Of a DNA stretch of 64,000 nucleotides, positions 22,600 through 33,588 are shown in pieces. The first letter of the stretch is position 1. Each line of letters begins with the position of its first letter. The notes below the pieces were generated by a model. That model was not told the origin of the DNA, searched no databases, and saw only the letters and a list, made by a program, of their open reading frames with translations. The stretch is taken from positions 66,510,748-66,574,747 of the forward strand of contig CM038038.1 of assembly GCA_021397845.1 (NCBI GenBank), given 5' to 3'. The DNA comes from Areca catechu (taxonomy: Eukaryota > Streptophyta > Magnoliopsida > Arecales > Arecaceae). A program made the position numbers and the translations under genes.

Positions 22600-23960
22600 A
22601 ACAATGCTGATGTTTTTGCCTGGTCAGCCTCGGATATGCCTGGGATCCCGGCCAAAGTGATTACTCATCGGCTGGAAGTTGCCCCCGAATACAAGTCGGT
22701 TCAGCAAAAGAAAAGGGACTTCATCCCTTAGAGATGAAAGCAATATATGAAGAAGTAAACAAAGTCATCAAGGTGGGATTCATCCGAGAAGCATACTACC
22801 CTGAATGGCTAGCCAACATGGTAATGGTGAAGAAAGCTAGTGGTAAGTGGTGGATCTGTATTGACTACACAGACCTCAACAAAGCCTATCCAAAAGATAG
22901 CTTTTCCCTTCCAAAGATCGACCAACTAGTTGACGCCACTATCAGCCATCAGCTATTGAACTTCATGGATGCCTTCTCCAGATACAACCAGATCTGAATG
23001 GATCCCCAAGATGAGGAAAAGATGGCCTTCGTCACTGAGAAAGGCCTTTACTATTATAAAATGATGCCATTTGGACTGAAGAATGCTGGGGCGACGTTCC
23101 AAAGGTTGATTAACAAGGTGTTCAAAGAACAATTATGAAAGAGCATGGAGGCCTATGTCGACGACATGATCGTCAAGAGCCTCCTTAAAAAAGACCACAT
23201 CAAGGATCTGGAAGAGTCATTCAATGCCTTACGACGCCATCATATGAAGTTGAACCCAATGAAGTGTACCTTCGGGGTAACTTCAGGCAAATTCTTGGGG
23301 TTCCTCATTACTAAACGAGGAATCGAGGCAAACCCCGAAAAGATCCAGGCCCTTCGAGATATGAGAACCCTTCTTGCAAGAAGGAGGTACAGCAACTAAC
23401 TGGAAGGATCACCTTCTTGAACAGATTCATCTCCCGGTCAATCGAGAAGTGCCTCCCTTTCTTCAAGATACTTCGACAGTCTCGAGGCTTTGAATGGATC
23501 GAGGACTGTCACCTTGCTTTTGAAGAATTAAAGAGATACTTGGAGACCCCACCCTTGCTCTCCAAACCTCAAGATGGGGAAACACTCTATCTGTACCTCT
23601 CTACTATGGACGAAGCAGTCAGTTCGGTCCTCGTCCGAAGAGAAGATGGCCTCCATAAGCCGATCTCCTACATCAGCAAAGTTTTGCACGTGCTGAGACA
23701 AGATATTCGAAGATGCAGAAGCTGATTTACTCTTTGATAATTACATCAAAATGACTATGGCCTTATTTCCATGCCCACACCATCGTGGTTTTGATGACCA
23801 GCCCCTTAAGGCCGTTCTCCAATGTTTTGACACTTCAGGGATAATAGCTAAATGGGCCGTAAAGTTGAGTGAGTTTGATATCAGCTTCCAGCCCCGATCG
23901 GCTATGAAAGCCTAGGTATTGTCCGACTTCTTGGCTGAGTGCACTTGGAAGTCTGAAGAC
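22600..23960 (+). pseudogene. TAT-1 reverse transcriptase and RNase H
   Basis: RT motifs appear in order: V-K-K-A-S-G-K-W-x-I-C-I-D-Y-T-D-L-N-K-A-Y-P-K-D at 22830-22905, M-P-F-G-L-K-N-A-G-A-T-F-Q near 23063, and the catalytic Y-V-D-D-M near 23157. F-L-G-F-L-I-T-K-R-G-I follows. The RNase H part at 23417-23725 includes F-x-I-L-R-Q, the L-Y-L-Y-L region where the first acidic residues are already changed, and K-P-I-S-Y-I-S-K. A TGA at 22996, a stop before 23145 and frame changes break it. It copies element RNA into DNA when intact. Confidence 0.9.
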
Positions 23961-23989
23961 GAAGCATGACCGATCGAAGATGAAGGAGT

Positions 23990-24400
23990 CACTTCGAAAG
24001 ACATGGAATCTGTCTGGGTACTCCATGTAGATGGGGCCTCTAACTCCACTGGATGTGGAGTGGGACTCATACTAGCCAAACTAGATAGACACATAATGGA
24101 ACGCACTCTGATTTTCCTTCCATGCTTCGAACAACCAGGCCGAATATGAATCCCTACTTGCAGGACTTCGAATTGTCGAGAACTTGGGGATCCGAAGACT
24201 CCAGATCTTCTCAGATTCCCAACTGGTGGTAAACCTGGTCAAAGGCGAGTTTGAGGCCAGAGACTCTACGATGGTCCAATACCTAGAGAAGGTGCAAGCC
24301 CTATCCTCTTGACTGGAGTTTTTTGAAATCATTCATGTCCCTCGATCAAAGAACTCCCGAGCGGACGCACTGTCTAGGCTCACCACCACCACTCTGGAGT
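23990..24400 (+). pseudogene. TAT-1 additional RNase H domain (aRNH)
   Basis: A second RNase H follows RT-RNase H: H-V-D-G-A-S-N near 24028, an A-E-Y-E-S-L-L-A-G-L stretch near 24140, and the F-S-D-S-Q-L-V-V-N motif near 24213. It ends in P-R-S-K-N-S-R-A-D-A-L-S-R-L near 24340-24380. These are the conserved acidic positions of plant or archaeal-type RNase H. Possession of this extra domain is diagnostic of Tat elements. A frameshift near 24110 and a TGA at about 24310 break it. Confidence 0.85.
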
Positions 24401-24559
24401 CCCTCAGTCGCACCTTCATCGAACATCTCGAAGCTCCAAGTATAGCCAAAGAAGCTTTGGAGGTGCACCAAATCGAGATCGAACCTAACTGGATGGATCC
24501 CATCCTTAAATTTCTGAATGAGGGTACATTACCAGAAGACAAGGTAGAGGCCAAGAGAA

Positions 24560-25690
24560 CCCGCTAGATAGCATCTCAATACATCATTTTAGACGAGACC
24601 CTCTATAAGAGATCGTTCTTTCAACCTCTGCTGAAGTGTTTAGGACTATCGGATACCGACTATGCCCTATGGGAAGTCCATGAAGGCATATGCGGAGATC
24701 ACCTTGGGGCCAGATCTCTGGCATATAAAATAATATGTCAGGGTTACTATTGGCCCACTATTCAAAAGGATTCAGCCAACTTTGTCCGAAGATGTGATCA
24801 GTGCCGAGGTATGCCAATGTCCAAAGACAACCAGCAAGCCATTTGACTTAGCTGACGGCTCCCTGGCCCTTTGCCCAGTGAGGCATGGATATCCTTGGCC
24901 CATTCCTACCAGTGTCGGGGTAGAGAAAATTTCTCATCGTTGCCATCGACTACTTTACCAAGTGGGTCGAGGCCAAACACTGGCTCACATCACATAAGGG
25001 AAAATCAAAAATCTTGTCAGGATTTCCATCATATTCTGGTTCGAAATTTCGTTCACTATAGTCACCGACAACGGGAGGAAATTTGATAACCCCAAATTCA
25101 AAGATTTCTATGCTCGATACCATGTGCAGCACAAGTTGACATCTGTCGGCCACCCTAATCTAACGGGGAGGATGAAGTGACAAATTGAACCATCCTCCAT
25201 GGTCTGAAGACCTGACTGAATGATGCCAAGGGACTTTGAGCAGAGAAGCTAACCTCCATCCTTTGGGTGTACCGGATGACCCCGAGAACAATCACTGGCG
25301 AGTCCCCATTCAACTTGGCATACGGTATCGAAGTACTTCTCCCCATCAAAATCACCCTGCAGTCCTTGAGGATCGACAAGTATGAGGAGCATAGGAACTC
25401 TAAATGCAGGAGGTGGACTTGGATCTACTACCAAGTACTAGACTCCAGGCTCAGATGAAAATGGCAGCATATCAACAAAAAGTTGCCAAGTATTACAACT
25501 CTAGAGTGAAAGAACAGACTTCCGTATCGGGGACATGGTACTGCGAAGAACTGTGGTATCCAGGAAAATGGAGCAAGGCAAGCTTTTCCCCAACTAGGAG
25601 GGACCCTACCAAATCAAAGAAATTATGCGTCCAGGAATATATCGACTCAAAACCCTAGATGGCATTGTGTTGCCTCAGCCTTGGAATGTA
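24560..25690 (+). pseudogene. TAT-1 integrase
   Basis: The N-terminal zinc domain reads V-H-E-G-I-C-G-D-H-L-G, then Y-Y-W-P-T-I and R-R-C-D-Q-C near 24800 (H-H-C-C pattern). The catalytic core is heavily frameshifted. A D-Y-F-T-K-W-V-E-A piece is visible near 24945. The C-terminal side, from 25267, has T-x-x-T-G-E-S-P-F-N-L-A-Y-G. The end near 25700 reads N-L-H-K-Y-Y. Integrase inserts the cDNA into the chromosome, and this copy cannot be functional. Confidence 0.85.
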
Positions 25691-25889
25691 CAAAATCTTC
25701 ACAAGTACTACTAGTAAACATGCCCTCTGTTCATGAATAAGTCTAAACAGCCCACCATGCCAATGGTGCAACAATGGTCTCAATGATCCGTTCAATGGAA
25801 TCGACCAAGAGTGCAAAGGTGAGTCAGATCCACTCACCTTATCGGTATGCCTCACGAGTGCAACGAAAAGCCCAACCAGGCTGCAAAAT

Positions 25890-26160
25890 GATCAAAGGTG
25901 CAAGGATGGTTCACATAACCTACCCTATGGTGAATCTGAAGATGCACCGGGATGGGCCTAATCAGCCTACCTTAATTATGAAAGAAGGTGCAGGGGCAGT
26001 TCACACAACCTACCCTATGGTAAATCCAAAAGATGCATCGGGGCGGGCCTAATCAGCCTACTTAACTTCAGCTGAAAGGCATAGGGATGGCCTAGATGCC
26101 CTACCTTACGGTAAATCTGAAGATGTGCCGAAGTGAGTCCAGATCACTCACCTTATCAAC
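25890..26160. repeat. ~90-bp tandem repeats in the TAT-1 3' spacer
   Basis: GGTGCA(A/G)GG...GTTCACA(T/C)AACCTACCCTATGGT occurs at 25897 and 25987, and a more diverged third unit starts near 26075. The array lies between integrase and the minus-strand aORF. This is the same relative place as the array at 61053-62770 in TAT-2. Confidence 0.75.
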
Positions 26161-26421
26161 AACAACAAACACCCCCTAGGATGGCCTAATTGGGCCCATC
26201 CTGTCAGCAAATCTCAAATAGCTCTACAAGTTCGTCACTCGGTTATCACACTAAAGAATCCACACTCCATAATGTTCCGAGATATGCCTTTCATAGAGAA
26301 AGAAAGAAACGAAGAAAAGGATACTTTCATTTCATCAAGGAGCCTTACAAAAAAAAATGGAAGAAGGAGAAGGAAGAAGAAAAAGATAGAAAAGAAAAAA
26401 ATAGATAATGGAAAGGCAGAT

Positions 26422-26952
26422 CTAAAGACCACCCGTCGGCCCCTTTCCATGCCTACGGGGGGTGTTGAATCTCTGGGAGGTGCTCGGGGAGGCTCCGGAC
26501 TTCCCTTCTGATTCAGACTCTGACTCCTCTTCAAAGTTGAAATCATATTCATGACCAAGGAAGGAGACAGAGGGCCTAATATTCTCTAGGCCCTTCATGT
26601 CATAGTAATGGAAGGCCTTGTCGCTGTGCTCCCAGAACCCCCGGTGGTAGGAGTCTAGGACCGCCTCGGCAACCTCATCCTTGAAGGATGATGATGCCAG
26701 GAATTTCGTGACGGCCCCCACCACCTCTATCTTAGCCTCCTCCGCCTTCACGGTGTCCTCCGTAACTTAAGCCCTGGCTTCCTCCAAGTAAGCCTCCAGG
26801 ACCCGTACCCTCCTCTCTAGGTGGGCTATCTCCCCAGGCCGGTGGTCGTCATCGTCGCCTCGATGAGCCTTCCCACTAGGCTCACCCTCTACCCTGGAAC
26901 CGGAGGCCCTCTTCCCAGCCATTTTTCGGAGCTTTGCAATGTTAAACTTCAT
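26422..26952 (-). pseudogene. Tat extra ORF (aORF) C-terminal fragment, antisense to TAT-1
   Basis: Read leftward, a basic start (K-R-A-S-G-S-R near 26925) is followed by a charged helical segment (E-R-R-V-R-V-L-E-A-Y-L-E-E-A). After one stop near 26766 comes S-S-F-K-D-E-V-A-E-A-V-L-D-S-Y-H-R-G-F and an acidic serine tail. The same helical-to-acidic pattern ends the aORF at 49673. Extra ORFs of unknown function occur in Tat elements, either in sense upstream of gag or antisense downstream of pol. The placement here fits the second type. A separate minus-strand element is also possible (see the PBS-like sequence near 27380). The N-terminal domain is missing. Confidence 0.6.
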
Positions 26953-27089
26953 CTCCGGGATATACTAGGAAGAAGAGGAAAGACAACCTTTGGCATAAAG
27001 GTTTGCCCCTCTGATGTCTCAAAGGCCTCCAAAAAGGAAGGAACTGGGTTCTATTTAACAGGATCTTGTACCCACGGATAACTGCAGGA

Positions 27090-27540
27090 AAACATGCCCT
27101 ACACCTTTTGCCAAACTAGCTAGAGGGCGCCATGTGTCGAAATGATGCATCGAAGCCCAAACAGCCGCTCTGGGGATGGTACGGTCACCAGTAATTGCTC
27201 TCGAGGATAGAGACCGCCGGTGCTTTGAACCGGAGCAATCTCCCTCGGATGGTTACAACATTAATGACTACTTTTCAGGAAAGGAAAGCTTGGCAGCATC
27301 TAGGATGTGTGGGGATGCGACCGTTCGGAAACCAACGCACCCAACACAAACAACAAAAAATATACTCGATGTCCCCCACTAGTCGCCAATGATGTGATGA
27401 CATCCATCCGCCATGCTACATCCAATGCAAAAAAGATAAATATGGTAGATAATCTACACCAATCTAATTGAGATTAACCCTGGTCCAAAGGACCGGTCAG
27501 GTCCTTTCTGAACCAGTCAACTGTGCTAGAGAAATTAGCA
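27090..27540. other. Retroelement leader or PBS-like region, unresolved
   Basis: On the minus strand near 27396-27376 the sequence reads CATTGGCGACTAGTGGGGGA, resembling a plant gypsy primer-binding region just after an LTR. This would imply an LTR to its right and a minus-strand element to its left. I could not find the partner LTR. No gene is supported in this stretch. Confidence 0.35.
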
Positions 27541-27721
27541 ACGGTCCAACGGCATTATGATTCCACTTTGGAGTTCGTTTTTAACCAAGCCGAAAACATC
27601 ATCCCTGAGCTGGTTGGTCTTCTGCTCACCCATCAAAAGGGAATCGATTCAAAAGAGACTAGTTTAAAGAGAATTAGTCATTTATTTCAAAGAGGAAAAA
27701 CCCTCGTCTGAAAAGGAGACA

Positions 27722-28362
27722 TTACAATTGGCTGATAAAAAGGAAAATACAACAGTCTTTTTCTCTGTCAGCCTCTTCGATAGCTGAAACAGGAGTAGGG
27801 ATCGAAGCCTCACTAGCAATTGTTCCACTGCCTTCAACAGGGAGCGTCGATGTCACTTCAGCTTGAACCTCTAAGTCTTTGGCTCCGTCCCCCATAACGG
27901 CAGCCAAGGAGAAGTCTAGGTCGAGATAAAGTTTTTTAACTTTGCCCAAGCAATTAGCGTGACCCAAGAGGTAGCTCTCCAGTGCGGCTTCGTGCACTTC
28001 ATCTTTAAAGGCCGAGAGTCTTTGTAAGCCTCAACAGCCTCGAAAGATCTCTCCTCGACTTGCGCAGCCCTCTGATTGACCACTAAAAGACCCATCTTCA
28101 TTTCATCGATCCTCCTTTCTAATTTGGCCTGTTGGGACTTCAGTCCCTCAGTGTCCTGGAGGCTTTCCCTCGGTAGCAGTTTGAGAGAGATCACCTTCCC
28201 TCCCTTCTTCTGCAAATCGATCGCCACATCAGCTACTTGCACTTGAAGCATCCTCAGTTGTCTTCTCAGGACGTCGTTGGACGTGACAGCCTTACCCAAC
28301 TCCTTTTCCATAACAATCTGAAGTCTTTCGGTAACACCTTTCTCAACTACAGCTGAAGCCAC
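27722..28362 (-). pseudogene. Second Tat aORF C-terminal fragment (coiled coil)
   Basis: Two overlapping frames read leftward. The first (28362-27916) is a long charged helical segment with heptad-like Leu/Val spacing. A one-base frame change leads into H-E-A-A-L-E-S-Y-L-L-G-H-A-N-C, K-V-K-K-L-Y-L-D-L-D-F-S, then an acidic Val/Ala/Glu-rich tail (27997-27722). This parallels L-A-K-V-G-E-A-F-P-D-L-D-L-F-G in the aORF at 40277. It is a separate copy from the one at 26422. Function is unknown. Confidence 0.6.
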
Positions 28363-29553
28363 CTAACTTCGGAGGTCTTCACCGAAGCTAAGGGATTTAT
28401 GGGCACCTCTCTTTAGCAAAGAAAGGCCATGAGAAACCTGTCAAAAGGGGAGCGCATGCAAAGTCAATCTAGCCGACACACACAGATAGGCAATGCACAT
28501 GCTAGAGTCTACCTGTTGTATTCTAAGAAGGATGGCCGAAAAAGGATTCCCGACTCCTGTCTCCCATTTTCAGTAGCAGGTATATCGCACCCCATGGGAC
28601 TCCTTTCTCCCACTGCTGGAGTCGCAGGCTTGACACTTTCGACACACGAGGGAATGCCACCAACGTCTCACGGGCTTGACCTCCTAGATGGCCCAGCCAG
28701 CGTGGCTCTTCCAGGAGAGGCTAGTTTCTCCTCTGAGGAAGAACTTATCTCGATTGGGGCACTACTCCAAACCTGAAATCATGGCAATGCCAGCGCACAG
28801 CTTCGCCTCCAATCCGATCTCCTCACCTGGAAGCCTCTTACCGACCTCCCTTGCCGCCCGTCTGAAACGTGCTAGGTCTGACCTCATACCGCAACAAGTC
28901 CTTTGAGCCACATGGTGATGAGGAGATGGAAATGGCATTGGGAGTAGCTTTGCCAGGAGCGAATGACATTCGATCCAAGAAAGCCTTCTTTTTTATATCA
29001 AGACTATCAAAGCTCAGGTCAAATGCCCTCATTTACAACAAGCCCCTGGGCATGCCATGCATGCTTGCCCTTATTAACAAGGGCCCTAACTTGCACGATG
29101 GAGGGGACCACTGGGGAGAATTATTGCGTGTTGGGAGGGACCACTAAAAAGCTGTAGCCACGGTGATCCCTTTTTCTAAGCACAGTCATTATGGCTCTGA
29201 TCGCAATTCTCTCTCCGGATGATAGCATGACGATTGCCAAACCCCTGGTGAACCCGAAGTTTCCCTCGCATAAGGGTTTTGCTACAAACTTTAAGGTCTA
29301 AGGGATGAGCCCACGTTCAGAAAGAATCGACTCAACAAGGAATTGCATGACTCAGCCTGTCACTGGAATCAACGGCTCTACCAAAGTCAAGTTCGAAGAC
29401 TCCACACTTAGGGAGTCCCCTAGCATCCACAAAAAGAAAAAAAGAGGAAATATTCATTAATTCAGGATAAATTGTTGATTAGATGCAAAGAAAGGAAAAA
29501 GAAGGAGTATAAAGCTTGAAAAAGGAGTACAATGCTCGAAGCCTATCGAGCCC
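28363..29553. other. Degraded aORF or LTR material, no gene resolved
   Basis: The minus strand has a short open piece (29032-28838) without motifs I can name. The plus strand has no coherent frame. The position upstream of the aORF C-terminus suggests remains of its middle exon or of an inserted repeat. I cannot support a more specific call. Confidence 0.3.
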
Positions 29554-29778
29554 CTACAGATTAGCCAAGAGAGCCCCAGAGTCAGCAGAATGGAGTATCT
29601 CATCACTTTGGGCAAGGAGGATTTCCTCAATCTGGGCTAAAGCCGAGGAACCTTCAGCCTGAACCTCCTCTTCAGTTTGAATTGTGACTGCCGGATCAGC
29701 CACAACCAGCTCCTCAGCTATGGCCGGGACTTCTTCATTTTGGCTCGGCATCTCTTCAGCCTCAACAGGGGCCTTGAT
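29554..29778 (-). pseudogene. C-terminal tail of an aORF, separated from its body by CHR-A and CHR-B
   Basis: This Glu/Ala/Val-rich acidic tail has I-Q-T-E-E-E-V-Q-A-E-G, closely resembling the acidic tail at 27800-27850 (L-E-V-Q-A-E). The aORF body at 42162-40277 stops abruptly after D-L-D-L-F-G at the far side of the chromovirus block. The two pieces read as one gene split by the insertion at 29.78-40.28 kb. The tail ends at about 29554 with a stop codon. Confidence 0.6.
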
Positions 29779-29780
29779 CT

Positions 29781-29820
29781 CCTATACTCTACAACATCTC
29801 AGATCTTGTAGAGTATAGGG
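29781..29820. repeat. Near-perfect inverted repeat at the left junction of CHR-A
   Basis: CTATACTCTACAACATCT is followed after one base by AGATCTTGTAGAGTATAG, which pairs with it at all but one position, so it can fold into a tight hairpin. It lies between the aORF tail and the truncated chromovirus. Confidence 0.85.
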
Positions 29821-29829
29821 ACCCAGCAG

Positions 29830-30187
29830 AGATACCTAGTGAGCCCTTTGAGCCACTTCCTTTCTTTATGGGTGAACCCATCCCAAAGTGTCCACATACA
29901 ATTTAGCCTTTTAGTGAGGAAAAGATTGAGAGAATCCTGGACAATCAAGTTATCGGTATCCAAGATAGAGGCTATCAGAGGTACTTGGTCTGGTGGCAAG
30001 GTCAGCCAGAATCTGAGGACTCATGGATCACCCGTGAGGATCTGCAGTGCCTCAACCCAAACCTACTCGAGCACTATTAGAGCCAAGTTATCCCAAACTC
30101 GACGGGGTCGAGTTCCTCCCACCTCGGAAGAATTGGTGGGGGCACCAGGATTAGACACAGATTACTGGGCCCTATTTGGTTTACCTA
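29830..30187 (+). pseudogene. CHR-A pol remnant: chromodomain only
   Basis: The frame through 29913 reads K-I-E-R-I-L-D-N-Q-V, G-Y-Q-R-Y-L-V-W-W-Q-G, and then E-D-S-W-I-T-R-E-D-L-Q. This is a chromodomain, which in chromoviruses guides integration to modified histones. A TAG lies just upstream (29904-29906) and another after L-L-E-H-Y near 30078. The frame runs past G-R-I-G-G-G-T into the LTR. Everything 5' of the chromodomain is missing. Confidence 0.85.
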
Positions 30188-30869
30188 GCCATATGTCAAA
30201 TTTTGTAATCAATTAAGATTGAGTCTTGTAATAAGTTGAGGTTAGTTGATTTGTCTCAATCCTCAACCTAGTCATTATTTTGAGTCTTGTACATCAGTTA
30301 TGAGTCCAGTATGAGCTCAATTTTTATACAAGAGAGGAGGTTACCCTATTATGGAGTTTCACCAGGCCATATCCAGGAGTCAGAGGCCACTACATCAGTC
30401 CAGTGGATTTTGTGTGACGACCAAGGATCCAAGATGCTTGTAGAAATCCTGATTCCTTCTAGATACCCTCTAGATGCCCAAATTCCAGTCCAGATGCCAG
30501 AGCATATTTTCAAACCAGGGAATCCATGATTCCAGAGGTCCCTCTACATCCTAGACCAAAGAAATCAAGTCCAAGTGCCAAGCCCAAGCCCTAAAGAAGC
30601 AAGATTCCATGGAATATTCCTGCTATAAGGCTACCAGGCCATCCTAGCTTCCAAAAGCCCAAACCTATGCACCCAAGCCCCTTTGGGCTGGCCCCTTGCT
30701 GCCCTAGAAGCCCAACATACCCTCCTAGGCATCCTTGAAGTGTTGATCAAGTCCAAGAGGTGTCCTTGAGTGGAATAATCAAAGCATGAAGGAAAAAGGA
30801 GAATACTAGGTCAATTCCAAACCTAATAGGGATTTGTTTTTCTAACCTAGCTAGGAAAGGACTTGTATT

Positions 30870-32170
30870 TGGTAGGGAATGCAAAGTGAAGATGAAACTA
30901 TGCAACTCTAAAGGAGATTAGCGAAGATTAATTGGCAAGTTTTATCGGCATATGAAGAGTTCAGCATAATTTATCAAAGATAAGTTAATGAAGAAAACTT
31001 GAATGATCATGCATAACCCTAATTACCGAGACTTCGAAATAATAAAGAAATAGGACAGAATTAAAACCACCAGTCATGCTAGTCAGATTAATGTCTCAGA
31101 CCTAATTGATAATAACTTACCTGGCATTGATTTTCCAATAAGAATAAGATCACTCTTGAGGGGATCTTCCAGATGACCAGGCCATGCTATAGGTTGGAGA
31201 CTCTTCTTGCTTTCTGGATTGGTGGCAAGAGATCCTTCCTCTTAAAGTCGGAATCCCAGAAAACCCTGCAACAAAGAAATCCCTAAGATGAAAGAACTTA
31301 ACAAAACATGAAATGGAGAAAGGAAAGAGAGGTGGATGAAGCATTGATGGGGATCCTTCTTGGCGCCATGGTGGAGTGCTTGAAATGGAACTGGTTGGTC
31401 TCCTTGTGTTGATCCTCTTGATTCACCATTGCATGTTGAAGGCTCACTTGAGATTGGAGAAGAAGAAATGAGTCTTTAGGCATTGGAGATGGAAGAAGGG
31501 AGGAACTAGAGTGGGCGTGGAAGAGGAGAAAGACTAAACCACATAGACACAAAGACAATCACATAGAAAGAATAATCCAAGCCAAAAATTTAATTCATCC
31601 ATTTTTTTTTACAATGGGGCATCCCAAAGCCTTTAATAGGAGCCTTACAAATCTTTAAAATTTGAAAATCCCTAAAATATGGAGGATTATAAGGAGAGTT
31701 AGAGGATTTGTAGGCCTTGATGCTTGATTTGTGGAAGAGGGTGGCCAACCAACATTTTGAATTCAAACTTTCTTCTTGGGCACCCTCTTGGAGTTCCTTC
31801 AACCCATGACAAGTGGTGCCAAAGTGGGGACCACTTGATGAGGTGGCTTCTAGCTGAGATGGCGCTGAGGTGGCAAGTGGCATGTGGCACCACTTGGCTT
31901 TGGACTTGTCTTGATGCTTCAAAATCTGACTTTCAACTGGACTAAGGCTTCAAATTGGAACCGACCCAGCATGGACTCGAAATTAATTGGACTAAGACTT
32001 TGACTTCAACTGGACCAGACCCAATATGGACTCGAAATTAATTACAAGATTATTTGGACTCAAAATTGAAAGAGAAATTACAGAACTAATTACAGGACTA
32101 ATCCAACCATAAGGACTCAGACTTGAATTGAATAGGTTGGAGTCTTTTCCTGGTTCTGGTTCCCACACCA
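30870..32170 (-). repeat. 3' LTR of CHR-B
   Basis: This 1301-bp copy is bounded by TGGTAGGG at 30870 and CCCACACCA at 32170 (plus-strand reading), giving TG...CA ends on the minus strand. On the internal side the minus strand reads GGAAGAAT before TGGTGTGGG, the polypurine tract. Open frames in it also occur in the 5' LTR and are not genes. Confidence 0.93.
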
Positions 32171-33588
32171 ATTCTTCCGGGGTGGGAGGAACTCGACCCT
32201 ATCGAGTGAGGGTTGGCTTGATAAGCTTCTAATGCATCCGGGTCGATTTGTTGTAGGTCCTCTCGGGAAATCCAGGAGTTTTCAGATTCAGGACATCCTT
32301 GCCATCTAACCAGATAACGTTGGTAGCCTTTATTTCTAGTAGTAATGATCTGATCATCCAAGATCCTTTCAATTCTCTCCTTTCTCTCAGGAACACTTGG
32401 TGGTGGACACTCATTTGGTGTTTCACTCTCAAAAGAAACATTAGGACCAAAAAGCTCACTAGGTATCAATGTAGGTTCTTTGTATTCTTTTAAGTCTGAA
32501 ACATTAAAGGTTGAACTAATGCCATAACCTGGTGGTAATTCTAATATATAAGCATTAGGTCCAATTTTCTTTATTATTTTGAAAGGTCCAGCTCCCCGGG
32601 TATGGAGTTTCTTCATAGTTCCCGGCGGAAACCTTTCAGGTTTAAATTTGATCATAACGGAGTCCCTTTCACTAAATTCTTTTAACCGTTTATGTGAATT
32701 AGTCATATGTTTATAGAGTTCATTGCTCGATTGGATCTTTTAGCTAATCTCCTTATGCAATTCCCTAATATGCTGTGCATATGACTCAGCAGACTCAGAC
32801 ACTCGTGCATGTGTGGGTAATGGAGCTAGGTCTAAAGGATTCCTAGGTCTGTATCCATGGACCACTTCGAACGGACTTTTCCTAATAGACCTATTAACTG
32901 AGCTGTTGTAGGCAAATTCAGCATAAGGAAGTAATAGGTCCCAGTTTCCCAGGTTATCACCAACTAAACATCTCAACAGATTTCCTAAGCTTCGGTTTAC
33001 TACCTCTGTCTGGCCATTGGTTTGAGGATGATAGGCAGTAGAGAATTTTAGCTTGGTACCGAACATGTGCCAGAGGGTTTTCCAGAAATAGCTAGTAAAT
33101 TTGACATCTCTATCGGACACAATGGTTTTGGGTAAACCATGAAGCCTAACGACCTGATCGAGAAAAAGCTTGGCCACCTTCGAAGCATATAAAGTTTGAG
33201 AATAAGGAATGAAGTGAGCCATCTTGGAGAAACGATCGACAACCACAAAGACAGAATCATGCTTCCTAGACGTCTTAGGGAGGCCTACTACAAAATCCAT
33301 GCTGATATCCTGCCATGGACAATCAGGGACAGGTAAGGGTGTGTACAGACTGGTGTTCTGTCTTTGCTATTTTGCAACAGCACAGGTACGGCACTGAGCT
33401 ACAATCTGGGCCACATTTCTTTTGAGACCAGGCCAAAAGAATTGGTCTTCTATTGCTAAGATGGTCTTATTCCTACCAAAATGTCCTGACAAGCCTCTAG
33501 CATGAACTTCCCAGATCAGAAATTCCCTAACAGAGGTCTTGGGAATACACAATTGATTTTCTTTGAAAAGGTATCCATCTAAAAGGGT
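32098..33588 (-). pseudogene. CHR-B integrase and chromodomain
   Basis: Read leftward, the zinc domain at 33552-33367 has H-A-R-G-L-S-G-H-F-G and C-R-T-C. After a TAG at 33369-33367 the catalytic core follows (33300-32740). It has M-D-F-V-V-G-L-P, V-D-R-F-S-K-M-A-H-F, V-S-D-R-D-V-K-F-T-S, and H-P-Q-T-N-G-Q-T-E-V-V-N-R, so the D, D and E residues are present. After a TAA at 32742-32740 comes the C-terminal region (G-P-F-K-I-I-K-K-I-G-P-N-A-Y) and a chromodomain (E-R-I-L-D-D-Q, G-Y-Q-R-Y-L-V-R-W-Q-G, S-W-I-S-R-E-D-L). The reading frame overruns the LTR by about 70 bases. Three stops (33591, 33369, 32742) interrupt otherwise conserved sequence. Confidence 0.92.

Larger units (their letters stand above)
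19390..26200 (+). mobile_element. TAT-1: decayed Tat-lineage Ty3/gypsy retrotransposon
   Basis: In order there is a 5' LTR, a primer binding region, gag, protease, reverse transcriptase/RNase H, an additional plant-type RNase H, integrase and a tandem-repeat 3' spacer. The second RNase H domain is the hallmark of the Tat lineage. The 3' LTR was not found, and the right end merges into minus-strand aORF fragments that may belong to it. Numerous stops and frameshifts break every domain, so it is inactive. Confidence 0.85.

Noticed and set aside
26235..26558. Basic/aromatic minus-strand ORF and Lys-rich plus-strand ORF
   Set aside because: They are shadows of an A/G-rich tract and of the aORF in another frame.
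30287..30529. 80-codon plus-strand ORF
   Set aside because: It is within the CHR-A LTR and shows no conserved domain.
31150..31945. Cluster of short ORFs, duplicated at 38411-39236
   Set aside because: They recur because they lie in the two CHR-B LTRs. There is no coding evidence.
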